Notes: generated from the sequence alone by a model not told the origin. A stretch of DNA of 64,000 nucleotides from Stramonita haemastoma (GCA_030674155.1 CM060335.1:34212281-34276280), one strand, 5' to 3'. Positions 49,768-52,264 are shown, numbered from the stretch's first letter. Made by a program: numbers and translations.

Positions 49768-52264
49768 ACGGGATAGCCTAGTGCCAGTAGTGGTCAGAAC
49801 ACTGTGCTCACTATTTGACGACCCGGGTTCAATTCCCATTCAAGGGGATTTTTCCCCTGAGTCAACATCAGTACTGACTCCACTCTCCCCAAAAGTCCTT
49901 CAGATGAGACTATAAACTGAGGCCCCATGTGCAAACGCATGCAGAACATCTTGCGCACAAATTACATCCTGTTCCGCTTTTTGTAAGAGTAGGCCATTGT
50001 GTGCCAGTCGATTTACAAATACTACATACACATGGGGGCTGGATGTAAAAAAGCACATGAGTGCTTATTCTATTATGATTATCCTCAATATAAAACAATA
50101 CACAAACAAACACAGAGTGACACAAATACCCATACAAGCATGCGCACACACACACACACAGTGACACACACACACATACACACACACATAATGTACAAGT
50201 TTGCAATATGAATTAGGCAAGCTAACAAACTATCTTAAAAAATCTTTATACACTAAGTTCTAAGTAACAACATACATATGTTTAGAACACTGTTTTTTTT
50301 AGTAATATTAATAACACTGATATAGTTGCATGTGCGCACACATGTACAACACACACATACACAAACACACACAGTGACTTTCAGGTTCACTACTTTTAGT
50401 GTACTTTTAGTGTACATAACATTGTTAATGTATTCAAAAAAAAAAAGGGTAGGGGTGTCCCATAACCTGTGTGGTCGTAGGGGAGTGAGGCGTCAGACCT
50501 CTGCTTCTCTAGGGGCCAGCATGTTGAGGGTGGCGCCCATCTCCTCTCCTTTGCTGCTTTACCTTCCCTGACCCTAACGAGGGCAGGTACCCATTTACAG
50601 TTGGGTGAACTGGGGAAACTGTACTGTAGCCAAGGCACGCAAATGGTCACCCATCCAATTGGCAACCACACTTGACGCTGCTTAACCTGGCTGGAGGACA
50701 GCGAGTGCTCTGACCAATGAGCTATCCTGTCCCTTTTATAAAGGATAAAAATCTGGAATTGTTTTTGTTTTACTTTGTTATTGTCCTTGGGGTTTGGTGC
50801 TTTTTTTAAGGTTAGCAGTAAAAGGGAAGCTTCAAGTTCAACTTTTTTTTTTTTTTAAATTAAAATATGGATTTGTTTTTGTTTTAATTTATTATTGTCT
50901 TTGGGGTTTGGTGCTTTTTTTTTAAGGTTAGCGGTAAAACTAAAAGGGAAGCTTCAAGTTCAACCTTTATGTGGGATTCTTTTTTTCTATATAATTTTCT
51001 TCTTTTTTCTTATCTAGTTTACATTGCAGAGAAAAGCATGCACCAAGGGATGTCTTACCTTCTGGCAATCTCGAATTCTCCCACCTCAAAGTACAACCGT
51101 GCAATCTGATAGCCTTTTGCATTTTTCTGCAACATTTTAAAAAATAATAAATAAAACCAGCACTGAGTAATATTGTGATAGGCATGTCAACATTTCCTGC
51201 TGTCAGAAAACACAATTGGATAAATATTTTAAATAACATTGTCTCCATAAAAAAATGACTAGTTGAAAAAAAATGTTTTCAGCTATTTCTTTTTTTCTCC
51301 CCATTCCTTCATTACAGCTCCGAAGTTCATCAATGGTAAGATTTTGCATTATACAACTACCCACTATGACTTTTCTTGACACTAATTGCCGCTTTCCAAC
51401 TTCAGACCATTCTGGGTGGAAGAGTTTCTTAAAATGTTTATATAGGCTTATAACATATAATATAGCCAATTTCCAGTTATATATTTTCAAAATTTTCCAA
51501 ATCCTATAATTTCCAAAATATATAATCATGAATACAAGAAGATAGTCAAAATACTACAAAAACACTAAACAGAAAGTTAGCTAGCATCTGGATGGGAACC
51601 ATTCCATTTCCAAACTAAACTTTTCTTTATGATTTACTTTTATTTTCACTTTCAGTTTCAAGGATTGGATGTTTTAAGTGTTGTATTATCTGTGTGGCTC
51701 TGGCATTAGCCACTCCATATTATCCAAATAATTTGATTAAATTGTGACAAGTACTACAGTAATACTACTACTACAACTAGTACTGTTGTAGCATATTTCT
51801 TCTACGAATCCGACGTTCCAACCACTCAGATGAGCTTATAGATCATACGCCTAGGCTATAGGCTAGCATGAACGCCTAAAATAACTGCACCCCCTGCTCT
51901 TGGCTACTGAGCTATTCCACTTCACTCAGGAAGTAAAATATAACGTTGCCGACACTAGGACTATCAGAGAACACATATGAAGGAAAATGATCAGATTCAC
52001 TGACTTGATGCTGGAGTCAATAAAACAGCTTTTGTTAAAATCATTATCAGTTCACGATTGATGTCAGTCTACTTCGTCGTTTGGCAAGGTTTCAACAGCC
52101 ATGTTTTTCCATGACTAGGCTCCAGTTCTGCTTTTGGTTTCTTTACCATCGATATATCTAGCTTTAAAACACATCGGAAACACCTGTCTTACCTCTCTCT
52201 CCTCTTTGATTCTTCCAAGAATGCTAGAGACATGCCGATCAACGTCCTGTTTTCTTCTGAACAT
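708..52264 (-). CDS. RANBP2: RanBP2/Nup358 nucleoporin gene, 5' part (31 coding exons, 3' end outside window)
   Basis: Large cytoplasmic-filament nucleoporin that, in the known family, binds Ran-GTP and transport receptors and acts as a SUMO E3 at the outer face of the nuclear pore. The joined exons give about 1,547 residues: TPR superhelix and alpha-helical N-terminal domain (about 1-747), linker and coiled coil (about 770-934), Pro/Tyr/Ala-rich linker (935-1201), a divergent RanBD/PH-like domain (about 1215-1330) and an FG region (1340-1547). Family matches include the start MFRRKQDVDRHV, the helix AGTLLLKRAQ, VCKQLCT-like CLCKKLCT before a WW pair, and QPGYF in the linker. Nearly all borders are GT/AG and phases agree from exon to exon, except where exons 6, 10 and 30 each seem to carry a one-base indel. 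Zinc fingers, further RanBDs, the SUMO-ligase repeats and the cyclophilin domain would lie to the left of the window. Identity of the family is secure; individual borders are inferred without transcripts. Confidence 0.93.
1271..2641 (-). other. RANBP2: RANBP2 intron 30
   Basis: Holds a reversed, head-truncated copy of the tRNA/core SINE (1352-1640), a direct duplication of about 100 bp (1732-1826 and 1837-1932), a piece near 1939-1985 related to the CAGTCTCGGAAGACTATGGA element seen at 55885, a GT-rich stretch (2368-2410) and short poly-G. No further coding exon seen. Confidence 0.7.
1732..1932. repeat. Tandem duplication of about 100 bp
   Basis: Two adjacent copies share TAAAGTAC-CATCCT-CTTTA, ACCAATGTTTT and ACATCGAACAG in the same order, with scattered substitutions. 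Confidence 0.85.
2642..2801 (-). CDS. RANBP2: RANBP2 coding exon 30 (RanBD C-terminal helix, possible one-base deletion)
   Basis: Starts TFDSPDQVKKLRGAIEQVVK, the closing helix of the RanBD (vertebrate FKTPEEAALFKCKFEEA). The uninterrupted frame then gives WHLPLAPSHLPLNP-like residues, while one added G in the run at 2741-2744 gives VSPAASVAPAFGSKSPASQ, typical FG-linker composition. With that frame, a donor ACAG|GTAGAC at 2642 joins in phase to exon 31; the alternative donor CC|GTAAGT would start the exon at 2652. Confidence 0.7.
2915..3125 (+). mobile_element. Degenerate piggyBac-type MITE copy
   Basis: Starts TTAACTCTTAGTCCC (altered from TTAACCCTCTTAGT), contains a C run of about 36 at 2951-2986, and shares CACAGTAGATTTCCATCA and AGTCTGGAAGTAA with the intact copies at 34901 and 60759. 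The right end is missing. Confidence 0.75.
3208..3362 (-). CDS. RANBP2: RANBP2 coding exon 29 (divergent Ran-binding domain core)
   Basis: 155 nt. GSIVVRKKDSAEILASHNIA, then SPNYFLWSVTSAGEKKLEET FRLT. This lines up with vertebrate GKIRLLMRREQVLKICANHYI, the FVWHALDYAD strand and QLAIRF. The usual EWKERG motif upstream is absent. Acceptor TTGCAG, donor GTGAGT, ends phase 2. Confidence 0.88.
3363..4019 (-). other. RANBP2: RANBP2 intron 28
   Basis: AT-rich, 657 bp. I see no repeat family, RNA gene or extra exon in it. Confidence 0.6.
4020..4177 (-). CDS. RANBP2: RANBP2 coding exon 28 (start of divergent Ran-binding domain)
   Basis: 158 nt. Proline-rich FPPPKAPETPGV, then VVLFQDNAKLTTTGG and DVRIIQDITTKQ, which I read as the first beta strands of a PH-fold RanBD. 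Acceptor TTACAG, donor GTAGAT, ends phase 0. Confidence 0.85.
4310..4703 (-). mobile_element. tRNA-headed SINE, reversed copy
   Basis: Read on the minus strand: tRNA-like head (GGGATAGCATAGTGGTTAGA, B-box GGTTTGAGC) at 4630-4703, the core around GTGCGCAAGACGTTCTG (4520), and the tail with CAATGGTGAG. In RANBP2 intron 27. Confidence 0.8.
5000..5575 (+). mobile_element. tRNA/core SINE, forward copy with flanking repeat
   Basis: B-box GGGTTCGAATCC at 5285, core on the reverse complement GTGCGCAAGATGTTCTG (5402-5418), and tail ATTCTGTTATCCTCGATATA followed by (AAAT)n at 5564-5592. The part from 5000 to 5230 (GAAATTTGGGCTGCTTCCCC, GAGAGCATGTCGCC) recurs near 24060 and 48740. Confidence 0.8.
5790..6089 (-). 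CDS. RANBP2: RANBP2 coding exon 27 (Pro/Ala/Gln linker)
   Basis: 300 nt. PPPTQPAAVPQPGYFAAALK, FFSSPPAPTSMGGAASTQSA, HLAPGAQQPGLSPQPQPIPV. The PQPGYF motif parallels PEPGYF in vertebrates. Acceptor CCACAG, donor GTGAGA, phase 1 in and out. Confidence 0.88.
6090..7541 (-). other. RANBP2: RANBP2 intron 26
   Basis: Contains two tandem copies of a segment of about 130 bp (6106-6232 and 6250-6365) sharing CAATTCAGCCTCAAAATGTA and a T-run/G-run, then unremarkable AT-rich DNA, then the CA microsatellite. Confidence 0.7.
7003..7520. repeat. Interrupted (CA)n microsatellite, about 500 bp
   Basis: CA repeats broken by AACACAC, CTACAC and TTACAC variants. It begins close to the donor of exon 26 in the sense direction. 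The long Cys/Val frames on the minus strand are simple-repeat artefacts. Confidence 0.97.
7542..7769 (-). CDS. RANBP2: RANBP2 coding exon 26 (acidic linker)
   Basis: 228 nt. TVPSSFGKFRGGDHHSAAEV, then TTTEDEEDDEENGLSAYGSD, an acidic stretch, then ATEGTGVADWMSGVHSA. Acceptor GGACAG, donor GTGAGA, phase 1 in and out. A GT-rich microsatellite of about 500 bp starts about 15 nt past the donor. Confidence 0.85.
7770..9584 (-). other. RANBP2: RANBP2 intron 25
   Basis: A/T-rich with several poly-A runs between 7920 and 8350 and a C-run at about 8857. No gene, RNA or identified repeat family. Confidence 0.6.
9585..9858 (-). CDS. RANBP2: RANBP2 coding exon 25 (poly-Ala, Pro/Tyr-rich)
   Basis: 274 nt. 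DEFQTNV, then nine alanines, then YFMGSPYHPSQYPPYPQTPQ and GYRYPLLPGYPPRP. Corresponds in composition to the vertebrate Tyr/Pro/Gln-rich linker before the first RanBD. Two donors fit in phase 1: CTCA|GTGAGC (chosen) and CCAG|GTCACC 12 nt downstream, so the exon may start at 9573. Confidence 0.85.
10333..11531. mobile_element. DNA-transposon-like element with 23-bp terminal inverted repeats
   Basis: Left end CTCCTGTAACTCTTTCGCC GCCA (10333-10355) and right end, reverse complement, CTCCTGTAACTCTTTCGCC ACCA (11509-11531): 22 of 23 match. It interrupts an older repeat related to 23640-23860 and 62440-62680, whose parts (TATGACTCTTT-CAAGTA and GGGTGCAGGTTGTTATGCTG) flank it. Most of the interior is a later retroposon (10529-11404). 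No transposase frame. Confidence 0.7.
10529..11404 (-). mobile_element. Full-length tRNA-headed retroposon with poly-A tail and target duplication
   Basis: On the minus strand it starts with a tRNA-like head (ATGGCGCAGTGGTTAGCGC, B-box GGTTCGAATCC; 11404 to about 11335) and ends in about 31 A (T run 10529-10559). GTGAAACCTT occurs at 10519-10528 and again at 11405-11414, a target-site duplication. At about 875 bp it is long for a SINE. A diverged relative of the head part lies at 58030-58335. Confidence 0.8.
12116..12199 (-). CDS. RANBP2: RANBP2 coding exon 24 (coiled coil)
   Basis: 84 nt, GALITNRDTMATMKVELAEA KDAIRQLK. Ends in the same Glu/Leu-Lys pattern as exons 22 and 23, each closing with LK before a donor. 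Acceptor CGACAG, donor GTGAGT, phase 0 both sides. Confidence 0.8.
12200..13145 (-). other. RANBP2: RANBP2 intron 23
   Basis: Besides the composite SINE at 12297-12592, it holds poly-A stretches and otherwise unrecognised AT-rich sequence. Confidence 0.6.
12297..12592 (+). mobile_element. Composite tRNA/5S-headed SINE, forward copy
   Basis: Head GGGATAGCTCAGTGGTCAGA is tRNA-like; it is followed by GTTAAGCAGCGTC and ATTGGACGGGTGAC, which match the internal control region of 5S rRNA (GTTAAGCAACGTC, TTGGATGGGTGACC). Body includes GGGTACCTGCCCTCTTTAGG and the tail TTATGGGACACCTTTA. In intron 23. Confidence 0.85.
13146..13187 (-). CDS. RANBP2: RANBP2 coding exon 23 (42 nt, coiled coil)
   Basis: AALGENHTLMEELK, continuing the helix of exon 22; acceptor TTCCAG, donor GTAGGG, phase 0 both sides, so it could be skipped without a frameshift. 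Confidence 0.78.
13188..13629 (-). other. RANBP2: RANBP2 intron 22
   Basis: CT/CA simple repeats and a reversed 3' fragment of the tRNA/core SINE (about 13387-13470, TTTATATTGAGGATAATGGA through GTATGCAGTTTTGTAAAT). Confidence 0.75.
13630..13839 (-). CDS. RANBP2: RANBP2 coding exon 22 (coiled coil)
   Basis: 210 nt. Proline-rich start (LSHPPPVASPPSHTRPSPE) followed by the heptad-like helix LFKMVLDRNEELAVMYRGLV KQLQESDAHLK. Comparable with the vertebrate QQVEAIKKEMQELK helix after the linker. Acceptor TCGCAG, donor GTCTGC. Confidence 0.85.
13840..14735 (-). other. RANBP2: RANBP2 intron 21
   Basis: Near the exon 22 acceptor, GAAAACGGTCT recurs three times (13852, 13915, 13983) with AATAATAA-rich spacers. 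Then (CT)n at 14306-14339 with (AT)n, and a reversed ATATAGCGCTATAT-family fragment at 14640-14716. Confidence 0.75.
14736..14893 (-). CDS. RANBP2: RANBP2 coding exon 21 (Ser/Thr-Pro linker)
   Basis: 158 nt with DETPMLSTPVKHQNGFGVMN, HSTPKSPGHSRTVRQRLLMS. Several TP/SP sites suggest a phosphorylated linker, comparable with the vertebrate STPSPTRYSLSP region. Acceptor GAACAG, donor GTAACT, ends phase 0. Confidence 0.85.
14894..15708 (-). other. RANBP2: RANBP2 intron 20
   Basis: Holds a tandem duplication of about 85 bp (15495-15568 and 15570-15652) sharing CAGGAGAGCCA-AAGAAT, TACCTACAGAAT and ACACAGCCTCA. Nothing else recognised. Confidence 0.7.
15709..15775 (-). CDS. RANBP2: RANBP2 coding exon 20
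   Basis: 67 nt, ELNILLTRELDDVESKINCF then DW, aligned with vertebrate VKEMLNSVMQELEDY. Acceptor TTTCAG, donor GTGAGG, ends phase 1. Confidence 0.85.
15776..17846 (-). other. RANBP2: RANBP2 intron 19
   Basis: Contains an ATATAGCGCTATAT-family copy (16350-16520) running into a repeat with AAGTCTTCCTGGAAAAAAGG and GTGGGGATGCTATT-CATACTGA (16530-16760), also seen at 44350-44600 and reversed at 47150-47490 and 53110-53420, then a reversed tRNA-headed SINE (16880-17285). Confidence 0.75.
16880..17285 (-). mobile_element. tRNA-headed SINE with the CAATGGTGAG-type tail, reversed
   Basis: Core GTGTGCGCAAGATGTTCTGC at 17101 and a tRNA-like head read backwards (CCAGAACCTCACAGTTGACT to CTTAACCATACTGCCA). 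Shares the core but not the tail with the GATAATGG-tailed family. Other copies: 45826-46222, 48305-48645, 56116-56428. Confidence 0.8.
17847..17987 (-). CDS. RANBP2: RANBP2 coding exon 19
   Basis: 141 nt, IYKSMAQRELEGAGPEETRR then QKYTALIVQARDALYLTMDH, corresponding to vertebrate IFHRKAEDI...EEQEECKNYLRKTRDYLIKI. Donor CAT|GTAATC is weak but is the only GT in phase. End of the N-terminal helical domain. Confidence 0.88.
17988..19916 (-). other. RANBP2: RANBP2 intron 18
   Basis: A poly-A run (18058-18078), the 37-bp minisatellite and about 1 kb of unremarkable sequence. Confidence 0.65.
18298..18912. repeat. 37-bp minisatellite with hairpin-forming units
   Basis: About 17 units of GGTGGTACACACATGTACAG plus CCAGTCTGCTTCAGACC, some shortened to about 21-30 bp. 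Early units contain CCGGTCTGCTGCAGACCGG, an 8-bp stem with a 3-base loop. Because 37 is not a multiple of 3, all frames cycle and several long frames appear on both strands; none is a gene. In intron 18. Confidence 0.95.
19917..20118 (-). CDS. RANBP2: RANBP2 coding exon 18
   Basis: 202 nt, VKVRLFDDGDDADLTPTATQ, ELLQDAKFASATIAMREGRY, EDAIRGFERLTTPYASFYRA. Matches vertebrate EEDAHITFAILDAVNGNIED AVTAFE-SIKSVVSYWNLA. Acceptor TTTCAG, donor GTACTC, ends phase 0. Confidence 0.94.
21267..22577. repeat. Three dispersed copies of a 150-bp unit
   Basis: Copies at 21267-21413, 21650-21798 and 22431-22577 share AGCAGGCCCCAGC-GTCAGACA, TGTCTCTGTACATGCTGACT and CAATTCCTGGTCATA. Part of the flank (ATTCAGACTC ... 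TTGAGGG-like) recurs at 21440 and 22290, so the duplicated unit is larger than 150 bp. Confidence 0.9.
22650..22958 (-). mobile_element. Composite tRNA/5S-headed SINE, reversed copy
   Basis: Minus strand: GGGATAGCTTAGTGGTCAGA, then GTTAAGCAGCGTTGAGC and TATGGGTGGCC, then the shared body (CAACATGCTGGCCCCTAGAG) and tail. Related to 12297, 50440 and 52735 copies. Confidence 0.85.
22970..23255 (-). mobile_element. tRNA-headed SINE (CTTGGAAAAGGCACTTTAC body), reversed copy
   Basis: Head read on the minus strand: GTAGTCTAGTGGTTAGGCGT and B-box GGTTCGATCC; body includes AAGGCACTTTAC and the end TTAGGCTCGGGACAGACTTG. Forward copy at 40912-41190. Confidence 0.88.
23285..23406 (-). CDS. RANBP2: RANBP2 coding exon 17
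   Basis: 122 nt, VKSLAEGDHGNRGSVNQLAC then LEARAAFYWRHALAMLNRLE, aligned with vertebrate REYIGRSVHYWKKVLPLLK. Acceptor TTGCAG, donor AA|GTAAGC, ends phase 2. Residues are contiguous with exon 16, so no coding exon is missing in the long intron. Confidence 0.93.
23407..33778 (-). other. RANBP2: RANBP2 intron 16, 10.4 kb
   Basis: The largest intron in the window. The first 3.5 kb holds a copy of the CTCCTTTAAAGGAG/TATGGCTGCC repeat (23640-23860), a piece of the GAGAGCATGTC repeat (24060-24180), a pure (CT)n of about 80 bases (25821-25901) and a SINE tail (26795-26905). From about 26.9 to 33.7 kb I recognise no repeat family, no ORF of note and no RNA gene. A C-run lies at 31125-31139. Confidence 0.65.
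25821..25901. repeat. (CT)n microsatellite
   Basis: Uninterrupted CT for about 80 bases in intron 16. The GERERER-like frame on the other strand is an artefact. Confidence 0.97.
33779..33899 (-). CDS. RANBP2: RANBP2 coding exon 16
   Basis: 121 nt, ENFSKMRHILQRGIEVVRLV then GNHGLTSAMVVHLAKTFEAK, aligned with vertebrate GNVAKLRLLVQHEINTLRAQ and KHGLQPALLVHWAECLQK. Acceptor TGTTCAG, donor GTGAGA. A 10.4 kb intron follows. Confidence 0.93.
33900..35345 (-). other. RANBP2: RANBP2 intron 15
   Basis: About 850 bp of unremarkable AT-rich DNA, then a forward tRNA/core SINE in two pieces (34758-34900 and 35231-35335) separated by an intact MITE. Confidence 0.75.
34901..35230 (+). mobile_element. piggyBac-type MITE, intact copy inserted in a SINE
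   Basis: Bounded by TTAA on both sides: TTAACCCTCTTAGT at the left and AAGAGGGTTAA at the right, with inverted ends CCCTCTT. TTAA duplication and a CCC-starting end are the hallmarks of the piggyBac superfamily. 330 bp, non-coding, with a C-run at 34949-34966. It splits a SINE between TCACTCCC and AAGTCCTTTGGATGAGACTA. Confidence 0.85.
35346..35524 (-). CDS. RANBP2: RANBP2 coding exon 15
   Basis: 179 nt, AFLFATVRCAALQLKEQQMS through PLCLCKKLCTPEQEQWWKTA and YSFYSNTIK. Strong match to vertebrate LPLPVCKQLCTERQKSWWDA. The donor giving the correct phase is ATCAA|GTGGGT, a weaker site; TGG|GTCACA nearby would break phase. Confidence 0.92.
35525..35760. repeat. Tandem duplication at the exon 15 acceptor side
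   Basis: Two copies (about 35528-35612 and 35667-35750) share AAGCAGCATGAATCTT, TGTTTGGATCTTGTCAGCTA and GACATTGAG, with a T-run between. Confidence 0.85.
36132..36226. repeat. (CA)n microsatellite
   Basis: About 95 bases, interrupted once by CAAACA. In intron 14. Confidence 0.97.
36412..37592 (-). repeat. 37-bp minisatellite directly downstream of exon 14
   Basis: About 30 units of CTGAGAACAATAATAAACAG plus TAATGACTAACACAAAA on the plus strand; some carry an extra CAA or GAAGACTGA. In the sense strand of RANBP2 each unit ends TTATTATTGTTCTCAG, a pyrimidine-rich 3'-splice-site-like motif. The array stops about 20 nt from the exon 14 donor, and its terminal unit blends into the intron start. 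Confidence 0.96.
37612..37700 (-). CDS. RANBP2: RANBP2 coding exon 14
   Basis: 89 nt, NFKTFETLQYSVKNLENGAA then ETLCQLDTE. Acceptor ATTTCAG, donor GTGCAG, ends phase 0. The corresponding vertebrate segment is ETSRLETNAPESICILDLE. A 37-bp minisatellite starts about 20 nt past the donor, and a partial copy of this exon lies upstream at 37941-38071. Confidence 0.92.
37701..38500 (-). other. RANBP2: RANBP2 intron 13
   Basis: Two long GT blocks (37860-37940 and 38066-38205) surrounding a partial second copy of exon 14; no other content recognised. Confidence 0.85.
37941..38071 (-). pseudogene. Partial duplicate of RANBP2 exon 14 and its acceptor
   Basis: Nearly identical to 37640-37770 over about 130 bp, including the TTTCAG acceptor and upstream intron to ACATCCAGAATTTTACATA. 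Within the exonic part I count two changes, one silent (GTC to GTG) and one Phe to Ile. The 3' end of the exon and its donor are replaced by (CA)n, so it cannot splice as a normal internal exon. Confidence 0.88.
38501..38590 (-). CDS. RANBP2: RANBP2 coding exon 13
   Basis: 90 nt, VAHTFHPERLSEMVWLCLQQ then YSFGDPHQPD, aligned with vertebrate GSLQHLTWLGLQWNSL. Acceptor TTACAG, donor GTAAGT, phase 1 in and out. Confidence 0.92.
38591..39407 (-). other. RANBP2: RANBP2 intron 12
   Basis: Duplicate motif around ACATTTTACTGTCTCTCT-like 38640-38840, then a mixed CA/CG alternating purine-pyrimidine block (38970-39215, including GCCGCGCGCGCGCACA) and poly-A near the exon 12 donor. Confidence 0.65.
39408..39632 (-). 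CDS. RANBP2: RANBP2 coding exon 12
   Basis: 225 nt, HTVYHLCQGDSVTWGHRLQQ through AMPPRRQLYDVDR. Continues the alpha-solenoid after SQSG. Acceptor CTACAG, donor GTGCGA, phase 1 in and out. Confidence 0.92.
39633..40251 (-). other. RANBP2: RANBP2 intron 11
   Basis: A reversed SINE tail (39732-39802) followed by three units of about 30 bp (GATCAGGTAG-TTCATACAAC plus CTGTC, 39829-39918). The rest is unrecognised. Confidence 0.75.
40252..40423 (-). CDS. RANBP2: RANBP2 coding exon 11
   Basis: 172 nt starting GSVSWNDMRPLAAVMFLLCQ and ending SFFRMSQSG, matching vertebrate VQWRALSELAALCYLIAFQ and DRLSQSGHML. Acceptor TTTCAG, donor GTCAGT, ends phase 1. Confidence 0.92.
40424..41594 (-). other. RANBP2: RANBP2 intron 10
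   Basis: Holds an ATATAGCGCTATAT-family copy (40430-40560 with trailing sequence to about 40720), a forward tRNA SINE (40912-41190) and a (CA)n block (41522-41592) that merges with the exon 10 donor. Confidence 0.8.
40912..41190 (+). mobile_element. tRNA-headed SINE (CTTGGAAAAGGCACTTTAC body), forward copy
   Basis: Head GTAGTCTAGTGGTTAGGGTG with anticodon-loop-like ACTCGTAATC and B-box GGTTCGATCCC; then CCTTGGAAAAGGCACTTTAC and the end CTTAGGCTCAGGACAGACTT. It lacks a tRNA acceptor stem, so it is a SINE, not a tRNA gene. Confidence 0.9.
41595..41725 (-). CDS. RANBP2: RANBP2 coding exon 10, apparent one-base insertion
   Basis: Reads SFDKAVHQAINLNNPSEQWE, then AFVTEMQGQLFF; the annotated frame continues PGWNTSAQES. 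The family sequence expects a helix like HAGSLLLKMGQ, which appears in the next frame as LAGTLLLKRAQN. Removing one base from the A6 run at 41632-41637 (T6 in sense) joins the two and gives 130 nt, phase-compatible with exon 11. The donor GTAAGTGTGTGT runs straight into a GT microsatellite. Confidence 0.88.
41726..42447 (-). other. RANBP2: RANBP2 intron 9
   Basis: CA-rich stretches around 42305-42400 and a C-run at 42292-42304. No other feature recognised. Confidence 0.6.
42448..42578 (-). CDS. RANBP2: RANBP2 coding exon 9
   Basis: 131 nt beginning AYQSERDTTEDAEFLFHYLL, then VLCNLTYLCLTNKDIVESAK. Corresponds to vertebrate DLLLAYANLMLLTLSTRDVQ. Acceptor CTGCAG, donor GTAAAT, ends phase 2. Confidence 0.93.
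42579..43284 (-). other. RANBP2: RANBP2 intron 8, distal part
   Basis: Contains a reversed ATATAGCGCTATAT-family fragment (42665-42805); the remainder is AT-rich and unrecognised. Confidence 0.65.
43285..43655 (-). repeat. Degenerate tandem array at the exon 8 donor
   Basis: About seven units of 45-60 bp sharing ACAGGTTTTGATACTT-AACT and AACACTCACAACACAACAC. In sense orientation the first recognisable unit begins about 15-30 nt past the exon 8 donor. Confidence 0.88.
43671..43832 (-). CDS. RANBP2: RANBP2 coding exon 8
   Basis: 162 nt, 54 codons, phase 0 to 0. Includes VKKPQDVDLRIKLLRMYLDS and SLKWYECLFDVFM, matching vertebrate VRPDDVHVNIRLVEVYRST and SSLEWNSCVVQTL. Donor GTAAGC. A tandem array starts within about 30 bases downstream of this donor. 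Confidence 0.94.
43833..44752 (-). other. RANBP2: RANBP2 intron 7
   Basis: Holds a forward copy of the GGAAAAAAGGCAGGTGAATG repeat (about 44340-44600, ending GTGGGGATGCTATTTAGACT), and short homopolymers. Confidence 0.7.
44753..44824 (-). CDS. RANBP2: RANBP2 coding exon 7
   Basis: 72 nt, EKMIAASPSQSNDGDLEHLI then SSEL, phase 0 to 0. Aligns with the vertebrate segment around WNKLFDLIQSEL. Acceptor TTACAG, donor GTAAAG. Confidence 0.85.
44825..45467 (-). other. RANBP2: RANBP2 intron 6
   Basis: Contains a (CA)n block (44921-44981); otherwise nothing recognised. Confidence 0.65.
45468..45528 (-). CDS. RANBP2: RANBP2 coding exon 6, apparent one-base insertion
   Basis: Begins TAC TGG CTG GAG AGG (YWLER), the conserved TPR helix. 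As written it then reads GGC TGA, a stop. Reading one base later restores AEQLHPQSEVLFKLK, aligned residue by residue with vertebrate AAKLFPGSPAIYKLK. The extra base is in the C4 run at 45512-45515. Exon length is 61 nt; 60 would be in phase with both neighbours. Either an assembly error or a real frameshift. Confidence 0.85.
45529..46627 (-). other. RANBP2: RANBP2 intron 5
   Basis: Holds a reversed tRNA-headed SINE of the CAATGGTGAG-tail type (45826-46222) and a T-run at 46448-46463. Confidence 0.75.
46628..46674 (-). CDS. RANBP2: RANBP2 coding exon 5 (TPR)
   Basis: 47 nt completing KICELYSDIGVDAGKGQ, aligned with vertebrate KIAELLCKNDVTDGRAK. Acceptor TTCCAG, donor GTAGGT, ends phase 0. 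Confidence 0.88.
46675..47856 (-). other. RANBP2: RANBP2 intron 4
   Basis: TCCATC-ATTAAACAA-AATAAGATCAC motifs recur three times between 46730 and 46925. A reversed repeat related to 44340-44600 lies at 47150-47490. Confidence 0.65.
47857..47900 (-). CDS. RANBP2: RANBP2 coding exon 4 (44-nt TPR exon)
   Basis: Short exon reading RFLDMGGSGKDVVLK, aligned with vertebrate RSVELNPTQKDLVLK. Acceptor CAACAG, donor GTAAGA, ends phase 1. It supports the model because it is too short to be found without phase constraints. Confidence 0.85.
47901..49473 (-). other. RANBP2: RANBP2 intron 3
   Basis: ATTGATTGAAAATGGTCTT-like motifs recur at 48126, 48210 and 48666; a reversed tRNA-headed SINE lies at 48305-48645 between them, then a copy of the CAGATTT/ACCCATTT repeat with a tRNA-like end (48712-49078). 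Confidence 0.7.
49474..49587 (-). CDS. RANBP2: RANBP2 coding exon 3 (TPR)
   Basis: 114 nt giving R-YLASFLSVRETVPQAFRLL, then GQIEEAVGNKENAVEAYKR, a textbook TPR helix pair matching vertebrate AHRFLGLLYELEENTDKAVE. Enters and leaves in phase 2. Confidence 0.93.
49766..50097 (+). mobile_element. Near-complete tRNA/core SINE, forward copy
   Basis: Head with B-box GGTTCAATTCC, linker CAAGGGGATTTTTCCCCTGA, core (reverse complement GTGCGCAAGATGTTCTG) and tail AAAAAGCACATGAGTGCTTA, ATTATCCTCAATATAAAA. Best copy in the window for defining the family. Other copies: 5000-5575 (+), 59553-59860 (+), 1352-1640, 53440-53695 and 57097-57400 (-). Confidence 0.88.
50440..50735 (-). mobile_element. Composite tRNA/5S-headed SINE, reversed copy
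   Basis: Minus strand: GGATAGCTCATTGGTCAGAG, then GGTTAAGCAGCGTCAAG and AATTGGATGGGTGACC. The last piece is identical to 5S rRNA over TTGGATGGGTGACC. Body and tail as in the other copies. Confidence 0.88.
51059..51126 (-). CDS. RANBP2: RANBP2 coding exon 2 (first TPR helices)
   Basis: 68 nt after a TGCAG acceptor, reading KNAKGYQIARLYFEVGEFEI then AR. It corresponds to the vertebrate segment GFYFAKLYYEAKEYDLAKK. Ends phase 2 (AG), donor GTAAGA. Confidence 0.9.
51127..52192 (-). other. RANBP2: RANBP2 intron 1
   Basis: A short SINE-tail fragment (about 51306-51350, CATCAATGGTAAGATTTTGC) and otherwise unique sequence. May contain regulatory sequence because of its position; none is identified. 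Confidence 0.6.
52193..52264 (-). CDS. RANBP2: RANBP2 coding exon 1 (start codon)
   Basis: Encodes 24 residues, MFRRKQDVDRHVSSILGRIK then EERE, matching the Nup358 N-terminus (M-RRSK-DV-R-). ATG at 52264-52262 is chosen because it aligns with the vertebrate start. The donor after GAG is GTAAGA. Ends in phase 0. The 5' UTR cannot be delimited. Confidence 0.9.

Larger units (their letters stand above)
49588..51058 (-). other. RANBP2: RANBP2 intron 2
   Basis: (CA)n (49716-49765), a near-complete forward SINE (49766-50097), the reversed composite tRNA/5S SINE (50440-50735) and a tandem duplication of about 110 bp (50755-50860 and 50866-50970) with the shared motif TTGGGGTTTGGTGCTTTTTT. Confidence 0.8.

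Noticed and set aside
708..52264. Calling the whole RANBP2 locus a processed or dead pseudogene
   Set aside because: Introns, splice sites, phases and conserved residues are intact over 31 exons; three single-base problems at homopolymers fit sequencing error at least as well.
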